Positions 17,568 through 28,100 of a stretch of DNA of 64,000 nt are shown here, piece by piece. A model generated the notes under the pieces. It was not told the DNA's origin. It saw only the letters and a program-made list of their open reading frames with translations, and did no database searches. A program made the translations under genes and the position numbers. The stretch comes from JAAGZL01 sp050291725 (GTDB taxonomy: Bacteria > Pseudomonadota > Gammaproteobacteria > Chromatiales > Chromatiaceae), in the NCBI GenBank assembly GCA_050291725.1, contig JBNKKH010000032.1, positions 248,001 to 312,000 of the forward strand, read 5' to 3'. The stretch's first letter is position 1; each line of letters starts with the position of its first letter.

Positions 17568-19274
17568 ATGAACGATCAGGGAGCTGAAAACCTGCTCTGG
17601 GCAGATTCACTGATGGATGGCCTGAACTCGGCCGGCGTTACCCGGGCCATCATCTCACCCGGCTCCCGCTCCACCCCCCTGGTACTGGCGGCTGATCGCC
17701 ACCCAAAAATCCAGACCTGGACCATAATAGATGAGCGCTGCGCTGCATTCTTTGCCCTGGGCCTGGCAAAATATGACCAATCGCCAGTTGCGATCATCGC
17801 CACCTCCGGTAGCGCTCCTGCCCACTGGTACCCGGCTATTATTGAGGCCAATTACTCAGGTACGCCGCTGATCCTATTGAGCGCAGACCGCCCCCCTGAG
17901 TTGCAGAATTGCGGTGCCAACCAAACCATAGACCAAACCCATCTCTTCAACCGACAAGTGCGACTATTCTTAGATCCAGGACCGGCAGCCGCAACCCCTG
18001 AGGGTCTAAAACAGATCAGAGAGATAGGAGTAGAGGCGGCACATCAAGCGCTGGGGCAAAATCCAGGTCCAGTCCACATTAACCTGCCGCTGCGTGAACC
18101 CCTAACCCCGGAAAAAATAGCGGAGCCTAGCTACAGGCATCACAATATTCCCGCACCGAATCAGCAACTGCAGATAGATTCGAAACAGCTAGAGCGCGTA
18201 ACAGAGATTATGTCCCAAGGCCCAGGCATAATCATCTGCGGCCCATCTAACGCGGAGGCTGGAGTGGCACAAGCTGTTGCCGAGCTGGCCCGACGCCTGC
18301 ATCTACCCGTTCTGGCTGATCCATTGAGCAACCTACGTTTTGGCGCCCATGGCCACTCAAACATCATTAGCAATTATGATGGCTTTTTACATCACCAGGG
18401 CTTTCTTGCTCAGAGCAGACCAGCGTGGGTGCTGCGCTTTGGCGCCATACCTATCTCCAAGACCCTGATGCAATATCTACAGCAACACAGCCCGGAAACT
18501 ATACTCTGCGCCCCACGCGGGGACTGGCCAGATCCACTTCACCAAACCAGGGAGATAGTGCGAACCCACCCAATTGATCTGTGTAACAGACTGATGGAGA
18601 CCGAGCTGCAGCCAGCTCCCGATAAGTGGCTAAAGCAGTTTCAGCAGATAGAACAGCTAACCGGCACCGTTCAACCAGCTAACGACTCTGATCAAACATG
18701 TGAAGATTTGACTGTACAACAGCTTATCCACGCCCTACCAGATGGAGCAGTTCTTTTCAGCGGAAACTCACTACCGATTCGGCACCTGGATAGGTGGAGT
18801 GGTTGCGCAACCAAGAGTGTTCGTATAGTTGCAAATCGCGGGGCCAGCGGCATCGATGGCAACATCTCCAGCCTACTGGGCCTGGGAGCCGCCAGTAAAC
18901 GCAAAGTGTTTGCTCTTCTAGGGGATCTGGCCTTTTACCACGATATGAACGGCCTGCTGGCAGCAAAAGGCATAGATGGAGTGATTGTTCTGCTGAACAA
19001 CGGTGGCGGCGGCATATTCAGCCATCTACCTCAGGCGCAGCTGGAACAGTTTGAATCTCACTGGCTGACCCCCACCAACCTGGATTTCAGCAAGGCAGCA
19101 GAGCTGTATGGCGTTAACTTTAATCGGATAACCAAGCAGTCAGAGTTCACCCCAGCGCTGGAGGTCGCAGCGGCAGAACCGGGACTAAGCCTACTTGAAG
19201 TAATCATTGACCGGAAACACGCCTTGGCGCGCCATCAAACCTGGTTAACAGCAATCAAAGAGCTCTCAATCTGA
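17568..19274 (+). CDS. menD: SEPHCHC synthase MenD
   Basis: 568 residues of a thiamine-diphosphate enzyme. The N-terminal PYR domain has GVTRAIISPGSRSTPLVLAA and IDERCAAFFALGLA (catalytic Glu), then TSGSAPAHWYPA and SADRPPEL; the C-terminal ThDP motif reads LGDLAFYHDMNGL ... VLLNNGGGGIFSHLP. It joins isochorismate with 2-oxoglutarate. Ribosome site AAGGAG lies about 12 nt before the ATG. The 3' end overlaps the convergent MscS-type gene by 9 bp, so menD is the end of a menFD transcript. Confidence 0.95.
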   Translation: MNDQGAENLLWADSLMDGLNSAGVTRAIISPGSRSTPLVLAADRHPKIQTWTIIDERCAAFFALGLAKYDQSPVAIIATSGSAPAHWYPAIIEANYSGTPLILLSADRPPELQNCGANQTIDQTHLFNRQVRLFLDPGPAAATPEGLKQIREIGVEAAHQALGQNPGPVHINLPLREPLTPEKIAEPSYRHHNIPAPNQQLQIDSKQLERVTEIMSQGPGIIICGPSNAEAGVAQAVAELARRLHLPVLADPLSNLRFGAHGHSNIISNYDGFLHHQGFLAQSRPAWVLRFGAIPISKTLMQYLQQHSPETILCAPRGDWPDPLHQTREIVRTHPIDLCNRLMETELQPAPDKWLKQFQQIEQLTGTVQPANDSDQTCEDLTVQQLIHALPDGAVLFSGNSLPIRHLDRWSGCATKSVRIVANRGASGIDGNISSLLGLGAASKRKVFALLGDLAFYHDMNGLLAAKGIDGVIVLLNNGGGGIFSHLPQAQLEQFESHWLTPTNLDFSKAAELYGVNFNRITKQSEFTPALEVAAAEPGLSLLEVIIDRKHALARHQTWLTAIKELSI

Positions 19275-22200
19275 TTTGCCACCATCTAGCTGAATACCTG
19301 GAGCGACAGAGCGCAAATGCAGATCTCGCTGCGGAAATGGGATCTCTAGTCCAGCCTCAGCCAGAGCCTTATTCATAGCCATATGCAGATCATGCTTGAG
19401 AGGCAAACGGCGTATTCTCTCTCGTACAAAAGCCCGCACCTCAAAGTCCAAAGAGCTATCGCCAAACCCTAAAAAGAACACCGTCGGCCTTGGCTCTTCC
19501 AACACCTCAGGATGGGACTGCACCACATTGGTCATTGTTTCCAGAGCCTTCTCCGTGTCAGAGCCATAGGCAATACCAATATTGAACACTACGCGAGTAA
19601 CGGGATCAGACAGCGTCCAGTTGATCAGGGGGTTGGTTAGAAAATTTTGATTTGGAATCACCTGCTCTTTATTATCAAAATCGGTGACAGTAGTGGCACG
19701 TATTCGTATCCTGGTTACGGTGCCGCTGAGGCCATCAATTGTAACGGTATCACCGATCCGCACAGGCCTCTCAAACAGAATAATCAGTCCTGAGAAAAAG
19801 TTGGCAAAGATCTCCTTCAATCCAAAGCCTAGTCCCACACCCATGGCCGCCACCAGCCACTGCACATCACCCCAGCCAATACCCAGCATATTCAGTGCAA
19901 TGAAGAAGCCCATGGCCAATATGGCATAACGGCTGATCATGGTAACTGCATAGCGGTTACCCGGCTGTAGGTCCAGAGGTTGCAGTACAGTTATCTCTAA
20001 TAGACCCGCCAAGTTTCTCACTACCAGCAACATGATTATCACTACAGCCGCGGCTAGCAACAGATCCCATAGCGAAACCGCAACCAACTCCCCTCCTGTT
20101 GCCTGGTGTTGCCACAGCACAATCTCGTCTAGCCCACCAAGGGCAGGCGTTATGGTTGACCAAAGAAAAAACATCATCACGAGGAATGCTATGGCCCCCA
20201 ACATCTGCAATAGCCTCTGGGTCTGCTCACTGATGGTGGCAAGATTTATCGCCTCTAGCTCTTCCGCTTCCGGCACACCCTCACCCGCTTCATCTGCGGC
20301 CTGTTTTGCCGCCTTACTCTCCTGGGCTGCCTCTCTTTTGGCGCGGGCCTGCTTCAAAGCCAGACGCCGCTCGGCAATCATCAACCAGCGCATAGCAAAG
20401 CTATGGATCAACAGGATTAACACGCCAATTGACAACGAAACAAATAACAACTTTTTAAATAGAACTGCAGTGTAGTGGTACCCCTGAATAGTAAGCAGCA
20501 ATAACCCGAAGGCCAACAGAAATACCAATGGATACCACAGCATCTTTAGACGTATACCCTGTAAAGCAACATGTCTGGAGCGACTTAGTGCACCACTCTT
20601 CGGATTCAAGCTGATATGAGCAAACCACAGCATGACTAGGGTGGTAACAAGGCTCATAACCCTTCCCAGAGAGCTCCAGTAACCCTCATCCAGCTCCCAC
20701 TCAGTAATTCCACCAACAAAGACAGCAATCACAAAAACTGGCGTAAGCCATGGCAATATTGTTGCGTACCTATCTATTGCATGCGGATCCCAACGCAGAT
20801 GATTGCGCGCCAGGCCGTTCTGCATTACCAAATAGCGGCTGAATCTCAACACCAAATAGAGTGCCGATACAGACATGGCTGACATTCCAACAGCCCAAAC
20901 AAAACTGGCTGCCGCATTTTTATACAGCAACCACCCAAGACCGCCTGTCACCAACACTGGCGGCAGAGATAATAACAGCGTGTAAACAAGAGCTATCAAC
21001 GAGTAACGGAATCGATCATGGTTCACCTTCCCAATCTTTGGAACCACAGACTCCATCTGATCTAGCATACGCTTGCGCATTAGAGTTATAGCAACCACCA
21101 GTAGCAGCACCAGCCCAACCCTAATTGGATAGCGCATTACTGAGCGCTTAAGTTTTAAAGCAACCGCACTCCAGTTCTCTCCACTAAACAACCAAACCAC
21201 GGCATCCTTGAGCCTCCCCAAATCATCTAGACCAAGAGGAGGCGCACTGGGGATCCACACCAGATTCTTATTCAGGAACTCCTGGAAAACAGCAGCCTCA
21301 CTGCTTAGCTGGCGTTGCTCCAGACTTATATCACTTAGAACACTCTCATATCTGTCGTACTCAGCTGATAGCTTATTAAGTAGTTGCACTCTATCCCGCA
21401 TGAGCTTTTGCATGCTCGACGAATAGGATGAAGTCTGGGTCAGGGTTATGTCAGCCGGTTGCTGCTCCGTAATATAACCGGCAACCCCCTCTGCATCTGC
21501 AAGCCGCTGTAACTCATCGGCCAGTTTAAACTGTTGCGTCCTAACCGCTGACATCTGCTGACGGTACTCATCCGCCTTCAATGCCAACATGCGCACATCT
21601 GGTAGACTTCTCTGCTGCGAGAGCAACAACTGTCCCAGGGAGTCATCAATGCCCGCAATATCTACCTGCTGCTGCAGACGCTCGCGATCACGCTTAACCT
21701 TCTTCAACTTGGATTCTACATCTACACGCCGCTCAGTAAGTTGCTCTATTTTGTCAGCGATTTCACCCAGCTTTCGACTTAGCCCAGTATTATACTCCGC
21801 CTCCCTCTGCACCACTTGGTGTTTACCCAAGGTTCCCTGTTCAACCTTTTCCGCAACCTCACGCGCCTTCTCCGCCTCCTGAGACAACAACCTATTCAGC
21901 TGGTCCTGCTGCAGGGCTACACTCATCCTTGAGTGTTTTAGCTTTGCCTCAGCTAACTCTATACGCATTTTTAGAATAGCCAGACGCGGCGTATAGCTGA
22001 GACGCTCCATCTCCAGTCGCTTAACTCTACTGGTAAGGGCATGCTGTTCTGCCATGAGAGAAATACGCTGGGCATCAGCGATCTCAGCTTCCCCCTCTTC
22101 TAGACCATGGAGTTTTCTTTCAATCTCATCCAGCTGTTGTTTTGCCTCTTGTAACTCAGTACTGGTCTCGTCTGGTCGCAGACGCTCATTTCGCAACTTT

Positions 22201-22667
22201 AGTTCCAGCTTAGCAAGATGGCTTTGATCCAAACTTCTGGCAGCCTCAGCTTTATCAAGCTGCTGTGTCAAATTGCCCTGATCAGTGCTAAATTTAGCCG
22301 TATTTATTTTTTCATTTGCCCGCTGCTGCTGTTCAAGCTCTGACTTAAGCTGAGCCAGCTCTTTGGTTGAAGAGTCCACCACCCCTCTATATTCATCGGC
22401 AAGCAGATCATCTCCCTCAGCACTTGTTAGTTGCGTCTGAGCACTGCGATAAAGATCCAGCGCGCTTTTCTGATCTTTATCCAGCTTATCCAAGGCCTCC
22501 AGATCAGCTATGCGTGACCCGATTTTTTTCAGATCAAGATCCTGAGCCACAGAGTGATTGGGCACAGATACCACACTCTCTTTAGCAACAGCGTTCATGC
22601 CCATTAGTAGAACAAGCAGTAATGGAATAGCTATAGAGTTTGAAATAAAACGCTTACACTGTGTCAC
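19266..22667 (-). CDS. Large MscS-family mechanosensitive channel (MscK/MscM-like)
   Basis: About 1133 residues. A signal peptide is followed by roughly 450 residues of periplasmic coiled coil (many LEQQQRANEKI-like stretches), then about 11 TM helices and the MscS core: the pore helix AAMGVGLGFGLKEIFANFFSGLIILFERPVRIGDTV, the beta domain DGLSGTVTRIRIRATTVTDFDNKEQVIPNQNF and a C-terminal cytoplasmic domain. Such channels release solutes on osmotic downshock. GTG at 22667 is chosen because GGAG lies 6 nt upstream; the longer TTG reading lacks a ribosome site. It sits oppositely oriented inside the men gene set, between menD and menB. Confidence 0.92.
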   Translation of the reverse strand: MTQCKRFISNSIAIPLLLVLLMGMNAVAKESVVSVPNHSVAQDLDLKKIGSRIADLEALDKLDKDQKSALDLYRSAQTQLTSAEGDDLLADEYRGVVDSSTKELAQLKSELEQQQRANEKINTAKFSTDQGNLTQQLDKAEAARSLDQSHLAKLELKLRNERLRPDETSTELQEAKQQLDEIERKLHGLEEGEAEIADAQRISLMAEQHALTSRVKRLEMERLSYTPRLAILKMRIELAEAKLKHSRMSVALQQDQLNRLLSQEAEKAREVAEKVEQGTLGKHQVVQREAEYNTGLSRKLGEIADKIEQLTERRVDVESKLKKVKRDRERLQQQVDIAGIDDSLGQLLLSQQRSLPDVRMLALKADEYRQQMSAVRTQQFKLADELQRLADAEGVAGYITEQQPADITLTQTSSYSSSMQKLMRDRVQLLNKLSAEYDRYESVLSDISLEQRQLSSEAAVFQEFLNKNLVWIPSAPPLGLDDLGRLKDAVVWLFSGENWSAVALKLKRSVMRYPIRVGLVLLLVVAITLMRKRMLDQMESVVPKIGKVNHDRFRYSLIALVYTLLLSLPPVLVTGGLGWLLYKNAAASFVWAVGMSAMSVSALYLVLRFSRYLVMQNGLARNHLRWDPHAIDRYATILPWLTPVFVIAVFVGGITEWELDEGYWSSLGRVMSLVTTLVMLWFAHISLNPKSGALSRSRHVALQGIRLKMLWYPLVFLLAFGLLLLTIQGYHYTAVLFKKLLFVSLSIGVLILLIHSFAMRWLMIAERRLALKQARAKREAAQESKAAKQAADEAGEGVPEAEELEAINLATISEQTQRLLQMLGAIAFLVMMFFLWSTITPALGGLDEIVLWQHQATGGELVAVSLWDLLLAAAVVIIMLLVVRNLAGLLEITVLQPLDLQPGNRYAVTMISRYAILAMGFFIALNMLGIGWGDVQWLVAAMGVGLGFGLKEIFANFFSGLIILFERPVRIGDTVTIDGLSGTVTRIRIRATTVTDFDNKEQVIPNQNFLTNPLINWTLSDPVTRVVFNIGIAYGSDTEKALETMTNVVQSHPEVLEEPRPTVFFLGFGDSSLDFEVRAFVRERIRRLPLKHDLHMAMNKALAEAGLEIPFPQRDLHLRSVAPGIQLDGGKSD

Positions 22668-22767
22668 CAGACTCTCCGAGCAACAAATAAACTTATAAAT
22701 TATTATTGTAGACCTTACGCCTTCTCTGGAAAAATAGCACTCTACAACAAATAAGGGCAATGATTAC

Positions 22768-23598
22768 ATGGGCAACAATACAGCGTGGGAAGTTCCACAG
22801 GATATGCAGTTTGAAGATATCCTCTATCATCAGGCAGAAGGGATTGCTAAGATCACAATCAACCGTCCTCAGGTAAGGAATGCTTTCCGCCCCCAGACTG
22901 TTCAGGAAATGGGGCAGGCCTTTCGCCGCGCCCATCTCGACCCCAATATCGGTGTAATAATTCTCACCGGTGCTGGGGACCAGGCCTTCTGCTCAGGTGG
23001 TGATCAATCCATTCGTGGCGATGGAGGTTACAAAGATGACAGCGGAGTGGAGCATCTTAATGTCCTGGAGCTACAACGCCAGATTCGCACCCTGCCTAAA
23101 CCAGTAGTAGCCATGGTGGCGGGTTACGCAATTGGTGGGGGCCACGTGTTGCATATGATCTGCGATCTAACAATTGCTGCCGACAACGCTAGATTCGGCC
23201 AGACCGGACCCAAGGTTGGAAGCTTTGACGGCGGTCTGGGAGCTGGCCTACTAGCTCGTACCGTTGGCATGAAAAAGGCCAAAGAGATATGGCTCCTCTG
23301 CCGTCAATACGATGCCCAACAGGCACTAGAGATGGGACTGGTGAATACGGTCGTACCACTAGCCGAGCTGGAGAGCGAAACTGTGCAGTGGTGCCGGGAG
23401 ATGCTCGCACTATCCCCGACTGCACTGCGGGTACTGAAAGCTGCATTCAATGCCGAAACCGACGGCCTAACTGGCATTCAAGAACTGGCCGGAAACGCCA
23501 CAGCTCTGTTTTATCAAACAGAAGAGGCGCAAGAGGGGAGAGACGCATTCATGGAGAAACGTAAGCCAGATTTTAGCAAATTCCCTAAGCGTCCATGA
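22768..23598 (+). CDS. menB: 1,4-dihydroxy-2-naphthoyl-CoA synthase MenB
   Basis: 276-residue crotonase. Landmarks are ITINRPQVRNAFRP, FCSGGDQSIRGDGGY, the oxyanion-hole AIGGGHVLHMICDLTIAADNARFGQTGPKVGSFDGG and a C-terminal FMEKRKPDFSKFPKRP typical of MenB. It cyclises o-succinylbenzoyl-CoA. The N-terminal Trp before FEDILYH is typical of the family and supports the ATG at 22768 over the internal one at 22804. Overlaps menA by 4 bp. It diverges from the MscS-type gene across 100 bp. Confidence 0.95.
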   Translation: MGNNTAWEVPQDMQFEDILYHQAEGIAKITINRPQVRNAFRPQTVQEMGQAFRRAHLDPNIGVIILTGAGDQAFCSGGDQSIRGDGGYKDDSGVEHLNVLELQRQIRTLPKPVVAMVAGYAIGGGHVLHMICDLTIAADNARFGQTGPKVGSFDGGLGAGLLARTVGMKKAKEIWLLCRQYDAQQALEMGLVNTVVPLAELESETVQWCREMLALSPTALRVLKAAFNAETDGLTGIQELAGNATALFYQTEEAQEGRDAFMEKRKPDFSKFPKRP

Positions 23599-24470
23599 AC
23601 AAATTAGAGCTGTGGTTTCTAGCCATACGTCCCAAAACCCTAGGCATATCCGTTGCTCCGGTTCTGGTAGGCACCACCTTGGCCCATGCTGAAACTGGTC
23701 TTCTACAGTGGTTACCAGCCGTGGCCGCACTGTTCGCAGCCCTGCTAATCCAGATCGGAACCAATCTCTATAATGATGCTGCAGATTATGACCGCGGCGC
23801 AGATACAGCTGATCGGTTAGGTCCAGACCGAGCCACCGCTCAAGGTTGGTTCACTTCTAAAGAGGTGAAAAATGCCGCCCATATCAGTTTTGCACTTGCC
23901 TTCTGTATTGGAACATACCTGGCGGCTATTGGCGGTTGGGCCATAGTAGTAATCGGCCTGCTATCTCTTCTTGCTGGATATGCCTACACCAGTGGACCTA
24001 AACCTATAGCCTATAGCGCCAGCGGTGAGCTGTTTGTATTTCTCTTCTTTGGCCAAGCAGCCGTGATGGGCAGTTACTATCTACAAACCCATAAGATGGG
24101 CTTCAACGCCTTTCTCTGCGCCACCGCATTGGGACTACTGGCATCTGCAGTTCTCCTGGTAAACAACTATCGCGACCATAAAACAGATGTCAGAGCAAAA
24201 AAGTTCACCCTAACGCACTATCTGGGCAGAAGCAGATCCCACATCGTCTTCGGTCTACTGCTACTACTCCCCTTTTTGCTACCACTGTTTCTATCAGATG
24301 TCAGCGCTAAAACCTGGCTCACACTAATCCTATTGCCTACGGCAATACTGCTGCTCCGCAACTTTGTTCTAGAGAAACCAGGTCCCATATTCAACACCTA
24401 TCTGGCAAACACAGCCAAGCTCCAGCTGGCCTACTCCATCTTATTGTCTATTGGGCTCTATCTATCCTAA
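23595..24470 (+). CDS. menA: 1,4-dihydroxy-2-naphthoate polyprenyltransferase MenA
   Basis: 291 residues, UbiA superfamily, about eight or nine TM helices. The Mg-diphosphate-binding motifs are NLYNDAADYDRGADT followed by RLGPDRATAQG, and the second region NNYRDHKTDVRAKKFTL. It prenylates 1,4-dihydroxy-2-naphthoate in the inner membrane. Start ATG overlaps the menB stop (ATGA), implying translational coupling. Confidence 0.94.
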   Translation: MNKLELWFLAIRPKTLGISVAPVLVGTTLAHAETGLLQWLPAVAALFAALLIQIGTNLYNDAADYDRGADTADRLGPDRATAQGWFTSKEVKNAAHISFALAFCIGTYLAAIGGWAIVVIGLLSLLAGYAYTSGPKPIAYSASGELFVFLFFGQAAVMGSYYLQTHKMGFNAFLCATALGLLASAVLLVNNYRDHKTDVRAKKFTLTHYLGRSRSHIVFGLLLLLPFLLPLFLSDVSAKTWLTLILLPTAILLLRNFVLEKPGPIFNTYLANTAKLQLAYSILLSIGLYLS

Positions 24471-24559
24471 ACACAACTCTACAGCTTGCTATAATCTGAG
24501 AATTGTCAGAATATTGCAGACTGATGAAACTCACAGGCACCAACCGAAGCGGAATTAGA

Positions 24560-25045
24560 ATGAACCAAGATAGCAAGGCATCCGATACCTTCGCTCAAGG
24601 CTACTCATGCTCGCAGGCAGTTCTATCTGCCAGATGTGAAAGATATGGCCTAGACCAGAGGACCGCCCTCACCATAGCTGCCGGTTTCGGTGGTGGCATG
24701 GGGCGCACCGGTAACGCCTGTGGAGCAGTAACCGGAGGCATTGCCATTATCGGCCTACACGCAGGATCCGACAAAGCTAGAGACACCGCAGCCAAAGAGA
24801 ATACTTATAAAATGGTGCGTGAGTTTGTATCTGGATTTGAAGAGATGTTCGGATCTGTAAACTGCACTGAACTAATGGGGTGCCATATTGGAACCCAATC
24901 CGGATACGACCAAGCGCGGAAAAGCGGCATGTTTGAAAACGTTTGTCCACGTTTTGTTGATGGAGCGGTGGAGATACTTGATGCTGTTCTGGAGAACACA
25001 AAAAAACGACATACCGAACCAAACCAACCCAGTACAACAACGTGA
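24560..25045 (+). CDS. C_GCxxG_C_C family redox-type protein
   Basis: About 161 residues from ATG 24560 (GGA 9 nt upstream; longer TTG start at 24503 disfavoured). The conserved Cys pattern of this family is present: GYSCSQAVLSARCE, GGGMGRTGNACGAVTGG, NCTELMGCHIGT and NVCPRFV. Family members are small, often membrane- or metal-associated putative redox proteins of unknown role. It follows menA by 89 bp on the same strand, so a link with quinone metabolism is possible but unproven. The 122 bp after it (to 25167) show no terminator. Confidence 0.8.
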   Translation: MNQDSKASDTFAQGYSCSQAVLSARCERYGLDQRTALTIAAGFGGGMGRTGNACGAVTGGIAIIGLHAGSDKARDTAAKENTYKMVREFVSGFEEMFGSVNCTELMGCHIGTQSGYDQARKSGMFENVCPRFVDGAVEILDAVLENTKKRHTEPNQPSTTT

Positions 25046-25167
25046 GATACTGCCCAATCGGCTCTTACCAGCCGCCGTCTCACATCTGAGCATACCCAAA
25101 ATAAAAGAAGACAACACTCTCTAGAAAGTTAGACTATTTGTCACTGTACCCAGTAATTTTGCGGCCC

Positions 25168-28100
25168 TTACAAATTAATATTCAGCTCTAATCTAAGAGT
25201 ATCAGTATGACCAGACCCAACGGCTTCTGAATGATCAAAAGAGAAACTCACGTTCAGATCATCCTTAATCTGATAGTCAGCGCCCACCTGTAATAACCAC
25301 ATCGATGTTGCGTCCTTATCTAAAACGAGGCGGTAGTTAGTTGTGTCACCGACATAGTGCATATCAGCATTAGAGTCACCAGTAAGATTCAGACCATATT
25401 CTACTTTTCCGAATGGACGCAGCTTACCCCCGGAGAAAAATCGTTGAGAAATGACCTCGGTACCGAAAAAGACCATAGCCTGTTTCACAGTCTGCTCTTC
25501 ATACGCCAAAGCTAAATTGCCACCAGCTTCAGCATAATCATCAAGACGGATGTATGCTCCCTCCAGCCTGGCATAAGGACTCAGACTGAAGTCACGATAG
25601 TTCATAGTATCCTTACGCGCGGTAAATGAACCAAAAAGAATTTTGGCATCCCTGTCTCCACGCAGAGTCTGGGACCCATCGACACGTAGCGTGTCTATCT
25701 TCATACTCCCCAAACCAAGAACAGCTTCCATCTGCGGCATATTTTCAGGTTTAAAATAACCATAGCCTGAAACAGCATAATTATCGGAATCAAGGCCGCT
25801 ACCTACACTGCCTATATCCACTTCATCCTGACCATAAGTAAGAGAAACACCAAACAGACCGCTATCCCCAACAGGACGATCCATTCCTGCCGTAATAGTG
25901 AAACTCTCTGAATCCAACTCAGAGCCAGAAAATCCTTCTGCCTTGCCGATAGTAATATTGCCTTCAGTCCATATAGACCAATCTCCTATGACAGTCCCTC
26001 CGGTTGGATTTAGGTTAACCACCCCGAATTTCTCACGGGCTTGCTCCATCGCCAGCTTGGCAGCATAATCCTGCATACTGCCATCCACGTCAGAATCATA
26101 GGCCGACAACAAGCCAGGCAAGTCAACTGAAGTACCGTTGAAATAACCGTTCAGATGAGGATTAGCAAAGGTAAACTCTATTCCCTGACGCGACTTTTCT
26201 TCTGAATTTCTGTTCTGATTCAACCAACTCATACGCCTGTTGACTGCCCGCATACTGGAACCAGCAAACCGGGAGGCCATATTTGACATCGCCTTTACAC
26301 TGTCAACAACATCTGCCTTTTTTGTTGGATCACTGCCGTAAGTCCAATTAAATTGCACGGCAGCCACATTGGCGTTAGTTGCCGCATCATGAAACGCCCC
26401 AGCAGCAACATCAATGGTGGTAGCACCAGCAGATTGCGGGGTAAAGGTAGCCGTATATACCGTGGTTGAAATTGCAGTAAAGTCAGTGATAACGCCATTA
26501 GATACCGTAATATCTGCTGCAGAAAAGTCTGAAGTAGGCTCACTTGCGGTGAAGGTAACTGCTAGAGAGGCGTTATCAGATGAGGCCCCATCCTGCACCT
26601 CTGCTGCGGTGATCACCATTGTGGGTGATGTTACATCAGCTGAGGTAGTAAAACTTAGGGCGGTGGTATCGGAAATACCTGCAAAGCTCAAACCAGCAGT
26701 ACTATCGAAGGCCGTAGCATCAATCAGCACATAATACTCTGTTCCAGCATCAAAAGTGGCAGATGGATCAATAGTAATTGCGTTGCTACCGGAACCTGTA
26801 ACCTGCGCAGAACCAACCGCAATCGTCTCCACCAGAGAATCATCTGAAGTTTTACGAATCTCGATACTCCCAGTCTCAGCATCTACATTATCAGAAAAAT
26901 TCAAAACAATGTTGGTATTGATAGAAACATCTGTTGCATTATCTGCAGGACTACTGGAAGAGAGTGTTGGAGCACTAAGCGTAGTGAAATTGTATGTTGC
27001 AGGGCTGCTTATTCCAGCAAAATAGGCGCTATCATCAACCGACTGAAATGCGGTTGCATCAATAAAAACATAATAGCTTGTTCCCTCAGCAAATGTACCT
27101 GTCGGATTTATGGTCACTTGGCTACCAGATACCGCAACGGCACCAGAAGTGACATTTATGCTCTCAAAAACTGTATCATCCGATGATTTATAGATCGTGA
27201 TGTTGCCTGAACCAGATGCAATAGCTTCGCTAAACGTAATAACAAGGTTTGCATCCAGGGTAACCGTTGTTGAATTATCCACAGGAGACAGGTTAGAAAT
27301 TGTTGGCGCTGTTGCAGATGAAATATTAAGTGTGGCTAAGCTTCCAGATGAGGCAGATGGGGTATATTCGATTACATATCCACCAATAGAATATCCAGTA
27401 ACAGGTAAATCATTCCACGATCCAGAACTTATGATTTGCAGGGCATCTTCATTGCCAGCGTCGTTTGGCTCACCGGTATTCCAGGCAGTATACATGCCAT
27501 TTTGAGCGGATCCAGGTATAGCGTAATTTGCGGCCCTTCCTAACCAAAACAGCACACCACTCTCATCGGCAGGAACCCCGGGGTCATCAATCCAGCGCCA
27601 TTCTCCTTCGACATCCTGATCAGTACCACCAAGCCACGCCTCAGTTCCACCTGTTTTTGACTTAATAAAATCAAACTCATCCGCACTGGTTACCGTAGCC
27701 AGGTATCCCTGCATTCCATTCAAGTAAGAGCTATTTGCCGCAGCCCGCGCTGTAGTCCAGCTTATTGAGCCCGGCACAAATTTATAGAAGCTACCAGTAG
27801 CTGCGTAGTATGAGGCATCGCCCCCGGCACTGATATTTAGAACAGACGCGGTTAACACACTTGCTCCGCCTTTATATTGGAGAGAGGCAGCAGCATTGTT
27901 AACATCAGCAAGGGAACCGGTAAAGGCAATTTCTGTGGCCAGACCATTTGTCCAGTTAGCTTGTGGGTAGCCGGTTACCTCACTCAATCCAGTCGTTGTG
28001 GTAATCTGAATTACGCCTGCAGATACTGAAAAAGTAACGCGAAAGGTATCTCCCGGATTAGTGGTTGAAACTGGCGTATCTCCACCACCATATATGTCTT

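Noticed and set aside
26600..27350. Repeats in the adhesin region as a CRISPR or VNTR array.
   Set aside because: They are protein-level Ig-like repeats of about 110 residues with diverged DNA, not short direct repeats.
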